A DNA stretch of 64,000 nt. Source: Labilithrix sp. Lineage in GTDB: Bacteria; Myxococcota_A; Polyangia; Polyangiales; Polyangiaceae. The translations under genes and the position numbers were made by a program. Below are positions 42,966-52,153 of the stretch, piece by piece. A model generated the notes under the pieces. That model was not told where the DNA came from. It searched no databases and was given only the letters and a program-made list of their open reading frames with translations. The stretch spans positions 124,001-188,000 of the forward strand of contig JAHBWD010000008.1 in the NCBI GenBank assembly GCA_019637175.1, written 5' to 3'. The first letter of the stretch is position 1, and each line of letters opens with the position of its first letter.

Positions 42966-44192
42966 TCAGCGTGAGGCCACCGAAACCCTGCTTCCGGAAG
43001 CGCCCGCGACGGGCTCGGGCGCGCTCAGGCTGCTGCCCCGGAGGCGAACGGCCCTGACCTGCCCCGCCGACGCGTAAACGAAGATCCCGTCGTCGCCGCA
43101 CACGCCCTTGGCCGCGCGCGGCGTGCTGTCGACGGTGACGCCGCCGGCCACGATCGGCGCAGGGCTCGACCACGCGATCGACGTGGCGCCGAGGGTTCCC
43201 GACACGTAGTAGCCCTTGTCGTCGGTGCCCATGAACGTCATGAGGAGCGTGAACTGCCCCACGCGAACGAGCGAGATCGGCTTGATGGTCGCCGCATACG
43301 TCGTCGGCGACGCGTTGACGAGCGCGGGCGGCGTGAACGCCTTGGTGGTCGCGTCGCGCGCGGTCCACTCCACCTTCTTCGTGTCGTTGCGCGCATAGAC
43401 GAGGACGAGGTCGTACTTTCCGTCGACCGCGGCGAACGCCGGCGCCGCGACCTCGTCGGCCCCCGCGCCGTTCACGCCGGCGGCGCTCGACCATGCTCCG
43501 TTCCAGGTGCGCACGTAGAGGCCGTTGTCCGAGCCCGCCTGGGCGAACGCGAGATCCGTTCCCGCCGCCGCGAGGGCCGCCGCGGAGTTGCCGAAGCTCT
43601 GCGGGCTGCCCACGGGATCGCTCGCGGCGTCCCAGCTCGCGTCGTAGATCCCATGGTAAAAATCGCGGTTCGCGCCCGCCCCGGCGACGTACACGACGTG
43701 CGCCTTGGCGCCGACGACCGCGAGCGAAGGCGAGAGCTTCACGTTCGCGACGCCCACGCTCGCGGGCGCGCTCCACGAGGTCGTGTAGACGACCGACTGG
43801 AGCGCGTCTCCCACGCCCGCGGTCACGCCGAGGAAGCCGGCGCCGTGCTTGACGAGCGCGGGGAGCCCCTTGGCGGCGGCGCCGGGGATCGCCGCGCCGC
43901 TCCACGCGCCGCCGTCGATCTGGATGGAGGCGGTCAGCGACGTGTCGTTGCCCGCGAGCACGGCGATCGTGCCCGGCTCCGCGCAGGGGCCCGCCTCGCC
44001 GTCCTGGCCACCGTCGGTCTGGGGGACCGGCCCGCCGTCGTCGGCCGCCTCCACGCCCGCGCCGTCGGGGCGCGTCGGCGGCGGGCCGAACTGCTGGCCG
44101 TAGACGTTCTCGCCGTTGTCGGTGCCACACGCGACGAGGGCCGCGAAGGGAATCGCGAGCGCTCCGGCGGCGACGAAGGGAAGCTTCTTCAC
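42966..44192 (-). CDS. Lipoprotein with beta-propeller-like repeats
   Basis: A 408-residue protein with a signal peptide and lipobox ALVAC (Cys near 22), then a Gly/Asp-rich linker (about 30-68). The rest consists of repeating strands with recurring motifs (SIQIDGGAWSGAAIP, VVYTTSWSAPASVG, YHGIYDASWDAASDPV, YVRTWNGAWSSAAGV, SIAWSSPAPI) spaced 40-60 residues apart. These resemble the blades of a fucose-lectin or sialidase-type propeller, so carbohydrate binding on the cell surface is possible. The C-terminus ends close to the group II intron remnant and might be truncated by it. Confidence 0.82.
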   Translation of the reverse strand: MKKLPFVAAGALAIPFAALVACGTDNGENVYGQQFGPPPTRPDGAGVEAADDGGPVPQTDGGQDGEAGPCAEPGTIAVLAGNDTSLTASIQIDGGAWSGAAIPGAAAKGLPALVKHGAGFLGVTAGVGDALQSVVYTTSWSAPASVGVANVKLSPSLAVVGAKAHVVYVAGAGANRDFYHGIYDASWDAASDPVGSPQSFGNSAAALAAAGTDLAFAQAGSDNGLYVRTWNGAWSSAAGVNGAGADEVAAPAFAAVDGKYDLVLVYARNDTKKVEWTARDATTKAFTPPALVNASPTTYAATIKPISLVRVGQFTLLMTFMGTDDKGYYVSGTLGATSIAWSSPAPIVAGGVTVDSTPRAAKGVCGDDGIFVYASAGQVRAVRLRGSSLSAPEPVAGASGSRVSVASR

Positions 44193-44331
44193 AAAGGGTT
44201 CCTTAGCAAGAAAAGCGGAGAGACACCGGCACGACCGGTGCCTCCATGCTGCTGCAATGTGCGCATACGCGCGGAGGTCTCATTTCACCCCTCCGTTGTG
44301 CTCTCATGATCGAGGAGGGGCTCGGATCTCC

Positions 44332-46428
44332 ATGCAAAGTAGAGGGAAGTCACCGACGAGCGAGGTCGTCGAATCGAGCCGGGAGCGACCGGTCACGCGC
44401 GAGAGCGTCGTGCCCCGGCGAGACGATCGCGCTGAGCCCGACGACGATCCCGGCAGCTCCATTTCCCGCGTCGACGTGGTCACGGTCGACGGCGGAGGAC
44501 GCGAGACGCCGGCGAACGCCATGGTCACCCTGCGACGCGAGCTCGCGAAGCTCCATCAGCAGGCGGCCGCGGTGGAGAAGTCGTTCGAGGACCAACGCAA
44601 AGATCGAAGCGAGTCGGCCGAGCGCATCGAGCGCCTGACCGAACGCAACGCGCAGCTCGAGGCCAAGCTGGCGAACGCCGAGACGGAGGCGAGCACGCTC
44701 CGGCGCACGCACGAGCACGCGATGGACGAGCTCCAGAACATGCGCGCCGAGCGCGACGATCTCGCGCGCGCCGTGGAGGCGGCGAAAGAGGCGACGAGCG
44801 ATCTCGCGAGGCTGCGCGAGGAGGGCGAGAAGCACAAGCGCGCCGCGAGCGACCGCGACGCGGAGCTGTCGACGGCGCGCGCGAAGCTCGATCGCCTGAG
44901 CGCGGACGCGCAGCAGTCGAAGGCCGACGCGACGCAGGCGCACGACGACACGGCGCGCGCGCGCCAGGAGGCGAGCGAGGCGCAGGCCGAGATCGCGAAA
45001 GTCCGCGACGAGGCGAAGAAGGCCCGCGACGACGCCGCGCGCGCGAAGGAAGACAACGCGCGCGATCGCGCGACCGCGCGCGACAAGATCGATCTCCTCG
45101 AGCGCGCGCTCGACGAAGCGCGCGAGGCCGCGGTGCGCAACGAGCAGGCGCTCGACGCCGCCCGCGCCGAGCGCGATCTGCTCGCAGGCCGCCTCGAGAC
45201 CGCGCAGAAGAGCTTGGTGCAGGCGACCGCGGCCCACGACGCGTTCGCCGAGGGCGTGCGCGCGCTCCGCGACGAGGTGGCGGCGGCGTTCTCGCGCGTG
45301 AGCGGCGCTGCGGCCGCGTCCGGCGACGCGCCGTCGAGCGGCGGCATCATCTCGATCCCGCCGGAGGCGATCAAGTCGGTGCCGCCCGCGCCCGCGCCCG
45401 CGGTCTCTGCGCCGCCGCCGCTCCCGCGCGCGGCGTCGACGCCCGCGCCGTCGATCGACAACGAGTGGACCGCGCCGGCCTCGGCGCCGCCGCCGACGAC
45501 GTCGGAGGCCTCGCCCGCTTCGAAGTCCGTGCCGCCGCCGCGGTCGGCGTCGCCCCCGCCGCTCCCGGCGTCGATCCCGCCGCCGACGTACGCGTCGGTG
45601 CCGCCGCAGATCCACGGCTCCGCGCGCGCTCTCTCCGCGCCCCCCGCGCCGCTCGAGATCCAGACGCCGGCGATCCACGCCGGCTTCGCTCCTCCCGGGG
45701 CCGCGCCCGAGCCCGACTACCCTGGGCCCACGCGCGAGGAGCTCCTCGCCAAGCTCGTCGATCCCGACGCCGCAGAGGCCGCCGCCGCGGCGCTGCGCGA
45801 GCGGCCCAAGTGGCTGCGGAGCGTTCCTCCGCCGGCGTTGACCGCCGCGCTCGCCGCCGTCGACTACGACGCCGAGGGCCCGGTGTTCGAGCTCGCGCGG
45901 GCGTGGGACCGCGAGCCGCTCTGCCACGCGCTCATCGCCGCGCTCCGCGGCGAGCAGGAGCCACGCCTCCGCGAGCACGGCGCGTGGCTGCTCAAGCACC
46001 TCGCGGCGCCCTCGGCGTGGAAGGCGATCGCCGAGCTCGCGCGGAGCGAAGAGGAGCCCCTTCAGCTCCGCCGCTGGCTCCTCGAAGCGCTCGACCGCCT
46101 CGCCGCCGGACGCGCCATCGGATGGCGTGAGCTCGGCGATCTCGTCACCGCGGTGGCGAAGCACGCCGATCCGACGCTCCGCGACGGCGTCGTCGGCATC
46201 CTCGTGTCGCTCGATCGATCCGACGAGAAGCGCCGCCTCCTCCTCGACATCCTGCGTGACGACGACGACGAGGTCGTCATCGCGAGCGCCGTCAACGCGC
46301 TCGCGAGCGTGCTCCCGATCGAGCTCGATCCCGCGGTCGTCGAGCGTCTCCTCGGTCATCCGAGCGCACGCGTGCAGCGCAGCCTGCGCGACCTCATCGA
46401 GCGGGCGCGACGCGAAGCGAAGGCGTGA
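44332..46428 (+). CDS. Coiled-coil protein with Pro-rich linker and HEAT-like C-terminus
   Basis: A 698-residue protein without a signal peptide. Residues about 65-335 form a long coiled coil rich in Arg/Glu/Ala (ERIERLTERNAQLEAKLANAE, KARDDAARAKEDNARDRATAR). Residues about 345-470 are Pro/Ser/Ala-rich, with repeated PPP motifs. Residues about 475-698 are HEAT-like helical repeats (LREHGAWLLKHLAAPSAWKAIAEL, ASAVNALASVL). The C-terminal part is reminiscent of the HEAT regions of the kinases at 28157 and 33058. A cytoplasmic scaffold or cytoskeletal-type protein is inferred. GAGGAGG lies 13 bases before the ATG, a rather long spacing. Confidence 0.85.
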   Translation: MQSRGKSPTSEVVESSRERPVTRESVVPRRDDRAEPDDDPGSSISRVDVVTVDGGGRETPANAMVTLRRELAKLHQQAAAVEKSFEDQRKDRSESAERIERLTERNAQLEAKLANAETEASTLRRTHEHAMDELQNMRAERDDLARAVEAAKEATSDLARLREEGEKHKRAASDRDAELSTARAKLDRLSADAQQSKADATQAHDDTARARQEASEAQAEIAKVRDEAKKARDDAARAKEDNARDRATARDKIDLLERALDEAREAAVRNEQALDAARAERDLLAGRLETAQKSLVQATAAHDAFAEGVRALRDEVAAAFSRVSGAAAASGDAPSSGGIISIPPEAIKSVPPAPAPAVSAPPPLPRAASTPAPSIDNEWTAPASAPPPTTSEASPASKSVPPPRSASPPPLPASIPPPTYASVPPQIHGSARALSAPPAPLEIQTPAIHAGFAPPGAAPEPDYPGPTREELLAKLVDPDAAEAAAAALRERPKWLRSVPPPALTAALAAVDYDAEGPVFELARAWDREPLCHALIAALRGEQEPRLREHGAWLLKHLAAPSAWKAIAELARSEEEPLQLRRWLLEALDRLAAGRAIGWRELGDLVTAVAKHADPTLRDGVVGILVSLDRSDEKRRLLLDILRDDDDEVVIASAVNALASVLPIELDPAVVERLLGHPSARVQRSLRDLIERARREAKA

Positions 46429-46564
46429 CGCGAGATCAAGTCACCGCGCGCGACGAAGTGATGCTCCAAGGCGACGACACGCGCGCGCGCGCGATGAAGA
46501 AGACGAGAAAAGACAATCACGCGCCGCGGCGGGCGCGTTGCGTGGGGTGCGCCCAGCCCGTAGC

Positions 46565-47047
46565 ATGCCGGCCGTGGTGCCCGTGAGGTCGGGAGACGTC
46601 GTCGCCGGCAAATACCGCGTCGAGCACACGCTGGGCAGCGGCGGGATGGGTCACGTCGTCGCGGCCGTCGCGCGCTTCCGACGCGAGGCGCGCGCCGCCG
46701 TACGGCTCAAGAGCCAGCACGTCGCGAAGGTCCACGACGTCGGCGTCCATGACGGCGACGAGCCCTTCATCGTCATGGAGTACCTCGAGGGCGCGGATCT
46801 CCGCGCGCTCGCCGGCGAGCGCGGCCCGCTCGCGGCGGCCGAGGCGAGCGACTACGTGCTCCAGGCGTGCGAGGCGCTCGCCGAGGCGCACGCCCTCGGG
46901 ATCGTCCTGCCGATGGCGATCACGCTGCCTGCACCTCGCCCGGCGCCGCCTCCGACCACGAGCGCGCGTCCTCGCGGCAAGGCGCCCGCCGGCAAGGCGC
47001 CCGCCGCGTCCTCGTCAGCTCGACTCATCCCGGGCGATCGCAAGTGA
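46565..47047 (+). pseudogene. Internally deleted Ser/Thr kinase (pseudokinase remnant)
   Basis: A 160-residue open frame carrying recognisable kinase pieces: glycine loop LGSGGMGHVV, then abruptly VARFRREARAAVRLKSQHVAKVHDVG (the alphaC and following strand), then FIVMEYLEGADL and the helix QACEALAEAHALGIV. The segment with the catalytic lysine is missing, and after GIV the frame jumps to a Pro/Ala tail, so the HRD loop, DFG and whole C-lobe are absent. Both gaps keep the reading frame. It cannot be an active kinase; it may be a dead relic or a small regulatory protein. Its stop overlaps the next gene's GTG start (GTGA). Confidence 0.72.
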
Positions 47048-48036
47048 AGACGCGAACGTTCTCCGCGATCGCCACGATCTTCCTCCTCGCGGCTCCCGCG
47101 CGGGCGAACGATCCCGCGACCGCGCAGACGCTCTTCGATCAAGGTCGAAAGCTCATGGCCGAGGAGCGATACGCCGAGGCGTGCCCCAAGCTCGAGGAGA
47201 GCCAGCGCCTCGATCCCGCGGGAGGGACGCTGCTCCACCTCGCGCTCTGCCGCGAGCACGAAGGCCGCATCGCCACCGCGTGGGCGATCTATCAAGACGC
47301 GCTCGCGCAGGCGAAGCGCGACGCGCGCAGGGATCGCGCGAAGATCGCGCAGGATCGAATCGACGCGCTCGGGCCCAAGCTGCCGAAGATGCGCGTGCGC
47401 GTCGCAGCGCAGAACCGCAAGCTCTCCGGCTTCGAGATCGCGCGCGACGGGCTGCCCGTGGGAGAGGCGCAGTGGGGCGACGCCTATCCGGTCGATCCCG
47501 GTACGCGCACGCTCACGGCGCGGGCGCACGGGCGCAGGCCGTGGTCGACCAAGGTCGCGGTGCCCGCGCGCCCCGAGGAGATCGTCGTCGAGATCCCCGA
47601 GCTCGAGCTCGAGCCGCAGGAGCCCGTCGTCACCGCTCCCACGCCGAACCGGCTCGTCGAGGCCAACCAGGGCGAGGCCCAGCGCACCGTCGCGATCGCG
47701 CTCGGAGGCGTCGGCGTCGTGAGCCTCGTCGTCGGATCGGTCTTCGGCATCGTCTCGCTGTCGAAGAAGAGCGAGGCCGACGCCGAGTGCGCCCCGCCGG
47801 ATCGACGGCTGTGCTCGACGAGAGGCGTCGAGGCGGGCGACGAGCAGATCGCCGCGGGCAACGTGTCGACCGTCGGCTTCATCGCGGGCGGCGTGCTCGT
47901 CGCCGCCGGCGTCACGCTCTACCTCACGGCGCCCCGCGGCGCCGCGTCCTCGTCGGGCCAAGGCGGCCGGAGCGTCTCGATCACCCCCACCGCATGGCAG
48001 GGCGGCGGAGGTCTCGGGCTCACCGGCCGCTTCTGA
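47044..48036 (+). CDS. TPR/PEGA-like exported protein (paralog of 1843)
   Basis: A 330-residue protein with a signal peptide (ending APARAN, about residue 21). A TPR-like region follows (ATAQTLFDQGRKLMAEERYAEACPKLEESQRL, about 24-100), then a PEGA-like beta segment (about 115-185), and two hydrophobic helices (about 213-238 and 280-300) flanking a loop with two cysteines. It has the same size, order and spacing as the protein at 1843. The GTG start is overlapped by the stop of the broken kinase, the usual arrangement for kinase-TPR pairs in myxobacteria, here with the kinase decayed. Confidence 0.82.
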   Translation: MKTRTFSAIATIFLLAAPARANDPATAQTLFDQGRKLMAEERYAEACPKLEESQRLDPAGGTLLHLALCREHEGRIATAWAIYQDALAQAKRDARRDRAKIAQDRIDALGPKLPKMRVRVAAQNRKLSGFEIARDGLPVGEAQWGDAYPVDPGTRTLTARAHGRRPWSTKVAVPARPEEIVVEIPELELEPQEPVVTAPTPNRLVEANQGEAQRTVAIALGGVGVVSLVVGSVFGIVSLSKKSEADAECAPPDRRLCSTRGVEAGDEQIAAGNVSTVGFIAGGVLVAAGVTLYLTAPRGAASSSGQGGRSVSITPTAWQGGGGLGLTGRF

Positions 48037-48065
48037 GCGGCACGGCTCATGAACCGACGAAGAGC

Positions 48066-48506
48066 ATGAAGAGCATCCTCGTCGCGGTGGATGCGTCGCT
48101 GCGCGCTCCTCTGGTGCTCGCGGCCGGTGTCGATCTCGCCAAGCGCGTCGACTCCAAGGTTCGCCTGCTCCGCGTGGTCGGGCTTCCGCCCGATCTGCCG
48201 AGCAGCGCGTGGGCGATGCCTCCGAACCTGCTCGTCGACGACTTTCTGCTCACGGCGAAACGTGAGCTCGAAGAGATGGCCCGCACGATCCCGCACGAGC
48301 TCTTCGAGGGCTCGGACGTGAAGGTCGGCGTCGCGTGGGACACGATCTGCACCGAGGCGCGAGCGCACGACTGCGACATGATCGTGATCGGATCCCACGG
48401 CTATGGGTTGCTCGACCGCCTCGTCGGGACAACCGCGGCCAAGGTGGTCAATCACGCCGATCGCTCGGTGCTCGTCGTGCGATCCACCAAAGACGAGCAG
48501 CACTGA
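48066..48506 (+). CDS. Universal stress protein (UspA family, ATP-binding type)
   Basis: A 146-residue single Usp domain: ILVAVDAS at the start, then a C-terminal ATP-binding motif of the form G-x2-G-x9-G-T (GSHGYGLLDRLVGTTAAKVV) followed by SVLVVRS. Usp proteins bind ATP and accumulate under starvation or stress; the exact role is not known. The ATG at 48066 matches the family start. It is 29 bases after the TPR/PEGA gene and convergent with the protease gene at 48524, 17 bases between the stops. Confidence 0.93.
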   Translation: MKSILVAVDASLRAPLVLAAGVDLAKRVDSKVRLLRVVGLPPDLPSSAWAMPPNLLVDDFLLTAKRELEEMARTIPHELFEGSDVKVGVAWDTICTEARAHDCDMIVIGSHGYGLLDRLVGTTAAKVVNHADRSVLVVRSTKDEQH

Positions 48507-48523
48507 CACGAGCGTGACGTTCG

Positions 48524-49798
48524 TCACCGTGCGGAGGCCGTCCGAGATCGAGGTCCGGGACGCGCGCGCGAAGCGGCCGTCCGCAGCTCGAGCCATCGGG
48601 AGATGTCCTGCTCGAAGAGCAGACCGACGAGCTCTCCGTGCGCGTCGACCACCGGGAGCTGCTTCGTCCCTGCGGTGCCGAGCTTCTTGAGCGCGTCGAG
48701 CACGTCGTCCGAAGGCGCCACGAACGGGACGGCGTCGACCGACGCGAGCTCCCTCGCCGTACGGGCGTCCCACGCCTCGACGGGAACGCGCCTCACGTCG
48801 TCGAGCCTGACGATGCCGACGTAGCGCGAGCCGTCGAACACCGGAAAAGCATCGGCGTCGTGATGGACGAACCAGTCCTTCACGAGCGTCCGGAGCGACG
48901 CGTCGCCGGGCACGGGCTCGATCAGCCCCGCCGCCGGCGCGGCGCCGACGTACGTAGGAGGCCATCCCACCCGCCGCATCAGATCGGAGACGCGCACGCC
49001 TCGCAGCGCCTCCTCGATCGCGGCGCCCATCTGGTGCTGCGCCGCGGCGCTGCGGAGGAACATACCGATGAGCGCGAGCCAGAGACCCGGTACCAGACCT
49101 CGCCCGAAGATGGGAACGCGGAAGCCGAACGCCATGGCCGCGCCGGTCGCGATGAACATCCAGCCGACGGCCTGACCGACGCCCGCCGACCAGCGCGTCG
49201 CGGTGCCGAGATCGCCGGTGTACTTCCACAGCACCGATCGGAGGACGCGACCGCCGTCGAGGGGGAAGCCGGGGATCATGTTGAAGACGCCGACCAGGAT
49301 GTTGACCGGGCCGAGCCACATGAGGAGCGTGCCCACCGGACCCATGCGGGAGATGGCGTCGGCCGCCGACTCGAGTTGCTCGCCGTTCGCGCTCGCCACA
49401 CCGGTGATCGTCGCCCCGATCGCCAGCATGGCGACGCCGAGCAAGACGCTCGAGATGGGACCCACGATGGCGATCAAGAACTCGGCGCTCGGCGTCGGAG
49501 GCTCGCGCTCGATGTTCGACACGCCGCCGAACATGTGGAGCGTGATGTCGCGCACGGGGATGCCATAGAGCCGCGCCACGACCGAGTGCGCGAGCTCGTG
49601 AAAGAGCACCGAGCCGAAGAAGAGGATCGCGGCGACGAACGCCACCCCGAAGCTCAGGAGCCCCGACCAATCCGGATGCCAGCTCGAGAAGAGCGACGTG
49701 AGGCTCCAGACGACGAGGACGAGGATGAAGAGCCAGCTCGAATCGATCCGAAAATCGATACCGAACACGCGGCCGATGCGGATGGCGTTGCGGAACAT
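48524..49798 (-). CDS. Site-2-protease-type (M50) metalloprotease with CBS domains
   Basis: About 424 residues of membrane protease. Transmembrane helices span about 18-240. The zinc-binding HELAH sits in the third helix (near residue 70) and the second ligand motif is NMIPGFPLDGGR near 165. The C-terminal half (about 270-400) carries two CBS modules (VSDLMRRVG, ADAFPVFDGSRYVGIVRL, KQLPVVDAHGELVGLL), which commonly bind adenine nucleotides. Such proteases cut transmembrane substrates, including anti-sigma factors. The start is uncertain: ATG 49798 fits the family, but ATG 49810 or TTG 49828 are possible. It lies directly downstream of the homoserine dehydrogenase gene on the same strand. Confidence 0.9.
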   Translation of the reverse strand: MFRNAIRIGRVFGIDFRIDSSWLFILVLVVWSLTSLFSSWHPDWSGLLSFGVAFVAAILFFGSVLFHELAHSVVARLYGIPVRDITLHMFGGVSNIEREPPTPSAEFLIAIVGPISSVLLGVAMLAIGATITGVASANGEQLESAADAISRMGPVGTLLMWLGPVNILVGVFNMIPGFPLDGGRVLRSVLWKYTGDLGTATRWSAGVGQAVGWMFIATGAAMAFGFRVPIFGRGLVPGLWLALIGMFLRSAAAQHQMGAAIEEALRGVRVSDLMRRVGWPPTYVGAAPAAGLIEPVPGDASLRTLVKDWFVHHDADAFPVFDGSRYVGIVRLDDVRRVPVEAWDARTARELASVDAVPFVAPSDDVLDALKKLGTAGTKQLPVVDAHGELVGLLFEQDISRWLELRTAASRARPGPRSRTASAR

Positions 49799-49839
49799 CG
49801 TACCCACCATCCGCACGGCACGTGCCAAAGCACCTCAGC

Positions 49840-50889
49840 TCATGCGAGCCCCGTGACCTTGAGGACGTCGGCGAGCACGGCGGCCGCAGTGACCGCGCCG
49901 CCCGCGCCCGAGCCGCGCACGACGAGCGGCTCGGGATCGTAGCGAGCGGTGGTGAACGCGACGAGGGCGCTCGATCCCGTGAGCGTCGCGGCGGGGTGAT
50001 CGGCCGAGACGACGACGGGCCCCGCCGACGCCACGACGCGGTCGAGCTTCACCTCGATCCGCGCGAGGTAGACCAGCTTCTCCGCGCGCGCGCGATGGCG
50101 CTCCGCGCGCGCCGCCACCTCCGCGTCGAGGCTCTCGAGCGAGACGCCGGGGGGGACGAACGGCGCGAGGTCGACGTCGCCGATCTCGACCGCGCAAGAA
50201 GCACCCTCGAGCTCGCGCGCGAGGATGACCGCCTTGCGGGCGACGTCGGCGCCGCCGAGATCTTCCCTGGGATCGGGCTCCGTGTAGCCGCGATCCTTCG
50301 CGATCGCGATCGCGGTCGAGAGCTTCGTCCCGGCGTGGATCTCGTTCGCGACGAAGCCGAGCGTGCCGGAGAGCACGCAGTCGATGCGCTCGACGCGATC
50401 GCCCGTGCGGACGAGGTCTTTGAGGGTCTCGATCACGGGCAAGCCCGCGCCGACCGTCGCCTCGTAGCGGAGCTTCGCGCCCAGCTTGCGCAGCGACGGA
50501 TCGAACAGACGCTGGCGCACCTCCCACGGGACGACGAGCGGCTTCTTGTTCGCGGTCACGACGTGGATCCCGCGGGCGAGCGCGCGCACGTACAGGCTCT
50601 CGAGCCCGTCGGCGGCGGTCGCGTCGACGAGGACCGCGTTGCGCCGCGCGGCGAGCGCGTCGAGGAGCTCGTCGTCGACGGTCTCGCGGTGGTGCGAGGT
50701 GCGCGGGAGCGCCGTGATGCTCTTCGCCTCCGCCTCCGGGAGCGAAGCGCCGCGCGCCAGAGCCGCGCCGCGCCGGTTGGCGACGCCGGCGAGGGTCACG
50801 CCGCGGGGCTTCGCGTTCTGGAGGATCGCGAGCAGCGCGCTTCCCACGACGCCGGTGCCGAGGAGGAAGACGTTCGCGTCAGAGCCCAC
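49840..50889 (-). CDS. hom: Homoserine dehydrogenase
   Basis: A 349-residue enzyme that reduces aspartate semialdehyde to homoserine, the branch point to methionine and threonine. The NAD(P)-binding motif LLGTGVVGSALL is at residues 9-20, TANKKPLV near 112, the active-site region GAGLPVIETLKDL near 145, and SGTLGFVANEIHAG with DPREDLGGADVARKAVILAR near 165-215. It lacks an ACT domain, so feedback regulation by threonine may be absent. The GTG start overlaps the upstream sulfur-amino-acid gene by 11 bases, and this coupling favours a role in the methionine branch. Confidence 0.93.
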   Translation of the reverse strand: MGSDANVFLLGTGVVGSALLAILQNAKPRGVTLAGVANRRGAALARGASLPEAEAKSITALPRTSHHRETVDDELLDALAARRNAVLVDATAADGLESLYVRALARGIHVVTANKKPLVVPWEVRQRLFDPSLRKLGAKLRYEATVGAGLPVIETLKDLVRTGDRVERIDCVLSGTLGFVANEIHAGTKLSTAIAIAKDRGYTEPDPREDLGGADVARKAVILARELEGASCAVEIGDVDLAPFVPPGVSLESLDAEVAARAERHRARAEKLVYLARIEVKLDRVVASAGPVVVSADHPAATLTGSSALVAFTTARYDPEPLVVRGSGAGGAVTAAAVLADVLKVTGLA

Positions 50890-52063
50890 GGCGCACCTCC
50901 TCGATCACGCGCGCGAGATCGGCGCGGATCTCCTCGACGTCCTCGACGCCGACCGAGAGGCGCACGAGCCCGTCGCGGATCCCGAGCGCCGCGCGTTCTT
51001 CGGGCGCGAGGCCGTAGTACGACATGATCGCCGGCTGCTCGATGAGCGTCTCGACGCCGCCGAGGGAGGGCGCGAGGATCGCGAGGCGGCACTGATCGAG
51101 CGCGCGCGCGGTGCCTTCGAGATCGGCGCGCAGCACGAAGCTCACGACGCCGCCGAACCCGCTCATGAGGCGCGCGGCCACGTCGTGATCGGGGTGCGAC
51201 GCGAGCCCGGGGTAGTAGACCCGCTCGACCGCGCGCTGCGACTCGAGCCAGCGCGCGAGCTCGAGCGCGCTCGCGTTCTGGCGGGCGACGCGGAGGCTCA
51301 GCGTCTTGAGCCCGCGGAGGAGGAGATACGCCGCGTGCGGATCGAGCACGCCGCCGAGGACGTCGCGCGCCTCGCGCACGACCGACACGAGCCCCGCGTC
51401 GCCCGACACGACGCCCGCGAGCAGATCGTTGTGCCCGCCGAGGTACTTCGTGCACGAGTGGATGACGAGGTCCGCGCCCTGCGCGAGCGGCTTCTGGTTC
51501 TCCGGCGTGGCGAACGTGGCGTCGATCAGGATCTTCGCGCGGGGAAACTTCTTCTTCGCTTCGGCGAGCGCAGGCAGATCGAGGACGCGAAGGTAGGGGT
51601 TCGTCGGCGACTCGGCGAGCACGACGCGCGTGCGCGCGTCGATCGCCGCGGCCACCGCGCCCGCGTCGCCCGCGGCGACGACCGTGTGCTCGACGCCGAA
51701 GCGCGCGAGCAGGTTGGTGACGAACGATCGCGTGCGCCTGTAGCCGTCGGCCGTGATGACGACGTGATCGCCCTTCTTCGAGAGCGCGAAGAGCGCGCTC
51801 GTGATCGCCGCCATGCCGCTGCCGAAGAGCGCCGCGTCGCCGGCGCCGTCGAGCGCGGCGAGCCTCTCTTCGGCGGCGCGCACCGTGGGGTTGCCGTAGC
51901 GGCCGTACTCATGGCGCCTCACGCGACCCTCGAAGTGGTCGCGCAGCTCGTCGCTCGAGGCGAACGTGTAGGTCGCCGTACAGACGATCGGCGTCGTGAG
52001 GGAGTCGACGGCGCTCAGGTGACGCGCGGCGGTCGAGAGCGGATGCGACGAATGCGTGCTCAT
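50879..52063 (-). CDS. Cys/Met metabolism PLP enzyme (cystathionine gamma-synthase or homoserine sulfhydrylase type)
   Basis: A 394-residue PLP enzyme. The neighbouring-subunit PLP motif YGRYGNPT is near residue 50, GSGMAAI near 80, TNPYL and ATFATP in the middle, the PLP lysine in HSCTKYLGGHNDLLAG near 206, and SLGGVETL near the C-terminus. These enzymes act on activated homoserine or cystathionine; synthase, sulfhydrylase and gamma-lyase activities cannot be separated by eye. Overlap with homoserine dehydrogenase favours a biosynthetic role toward methionine. ATG 52063 is chosen; an in-frame ATG at 52144 lies in a duplicated start region. Confidence 0.93.
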   Translation of the reverse strand: MSTHSSHPLSTAARHLSAVDSLTTPIVCTATYTFASSDELRDHFEGRVRRHEYGRYGNPTVRAAEERLAALDGAGDAALFGSGMAAITSALFALSKKGDHVVITADGYRRTRSFVTNLLARFGVEHTVVAAGDAGAVAAAIDARTRVVLAESPTNPYLRVLDLPALAEAKKKFPRAKILIDATFATPENQKPLAQGADLVIHSCTKYLGGHNDLLAGVVSGDAGLVSVVREARDVLGGVLDPHAAYLLLRGLKTLSLRVARQNASALELARWLESQRAVERVYYPGLASHPDHDVAARLMSGFGGVVSFVLRADLEGTARALDQCRLAILAPSLGGVETLIEQPAIMSYYGLAPEERAALGIRDGLVRLSVGVEDVEEIRADLARVIEEVRRGL

Positions 52064-52153
52064 GGGGCGAGGCCTTCTCGCCCACCTCGGCTCTCTCGCG
52101 AGAACCCCCTTGGCCACCGACGAGAAAGCCCCGCCGCTGCTCATGGCAGGGGC
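52064..52153 (-). promoter_or_regulatory. Structured leader with three hairpins before the methionine gene
   Basis: On the minus strand three hairpins lie in a row before ATG 52063. 52128-52153 pairs GCC and CCCCG-type arms with one bulged base. 52089-52106 is a 7-bp stem (one G-U) closed by a GCGA loop. 52065-52083 is a perfect 7-bp stem GGGCGAG/CTCGCCC whose five-base loop AAGGC is the only Shine-Dalgarno-like sequence. It does not match the SAM-I or SAM-II cores as I know them. Translation control is inferred. Confidence 0.45.

Noticed and set aside
49815..49824. Palindrome GGCACGTGCC with a TGGCAC element before the protease gene as a sigma-54 promoter
   Set aside because: The -12 element would be GTGC rather than TTGC, and the position overlaps candidate start codons inside an operon; not convincing.
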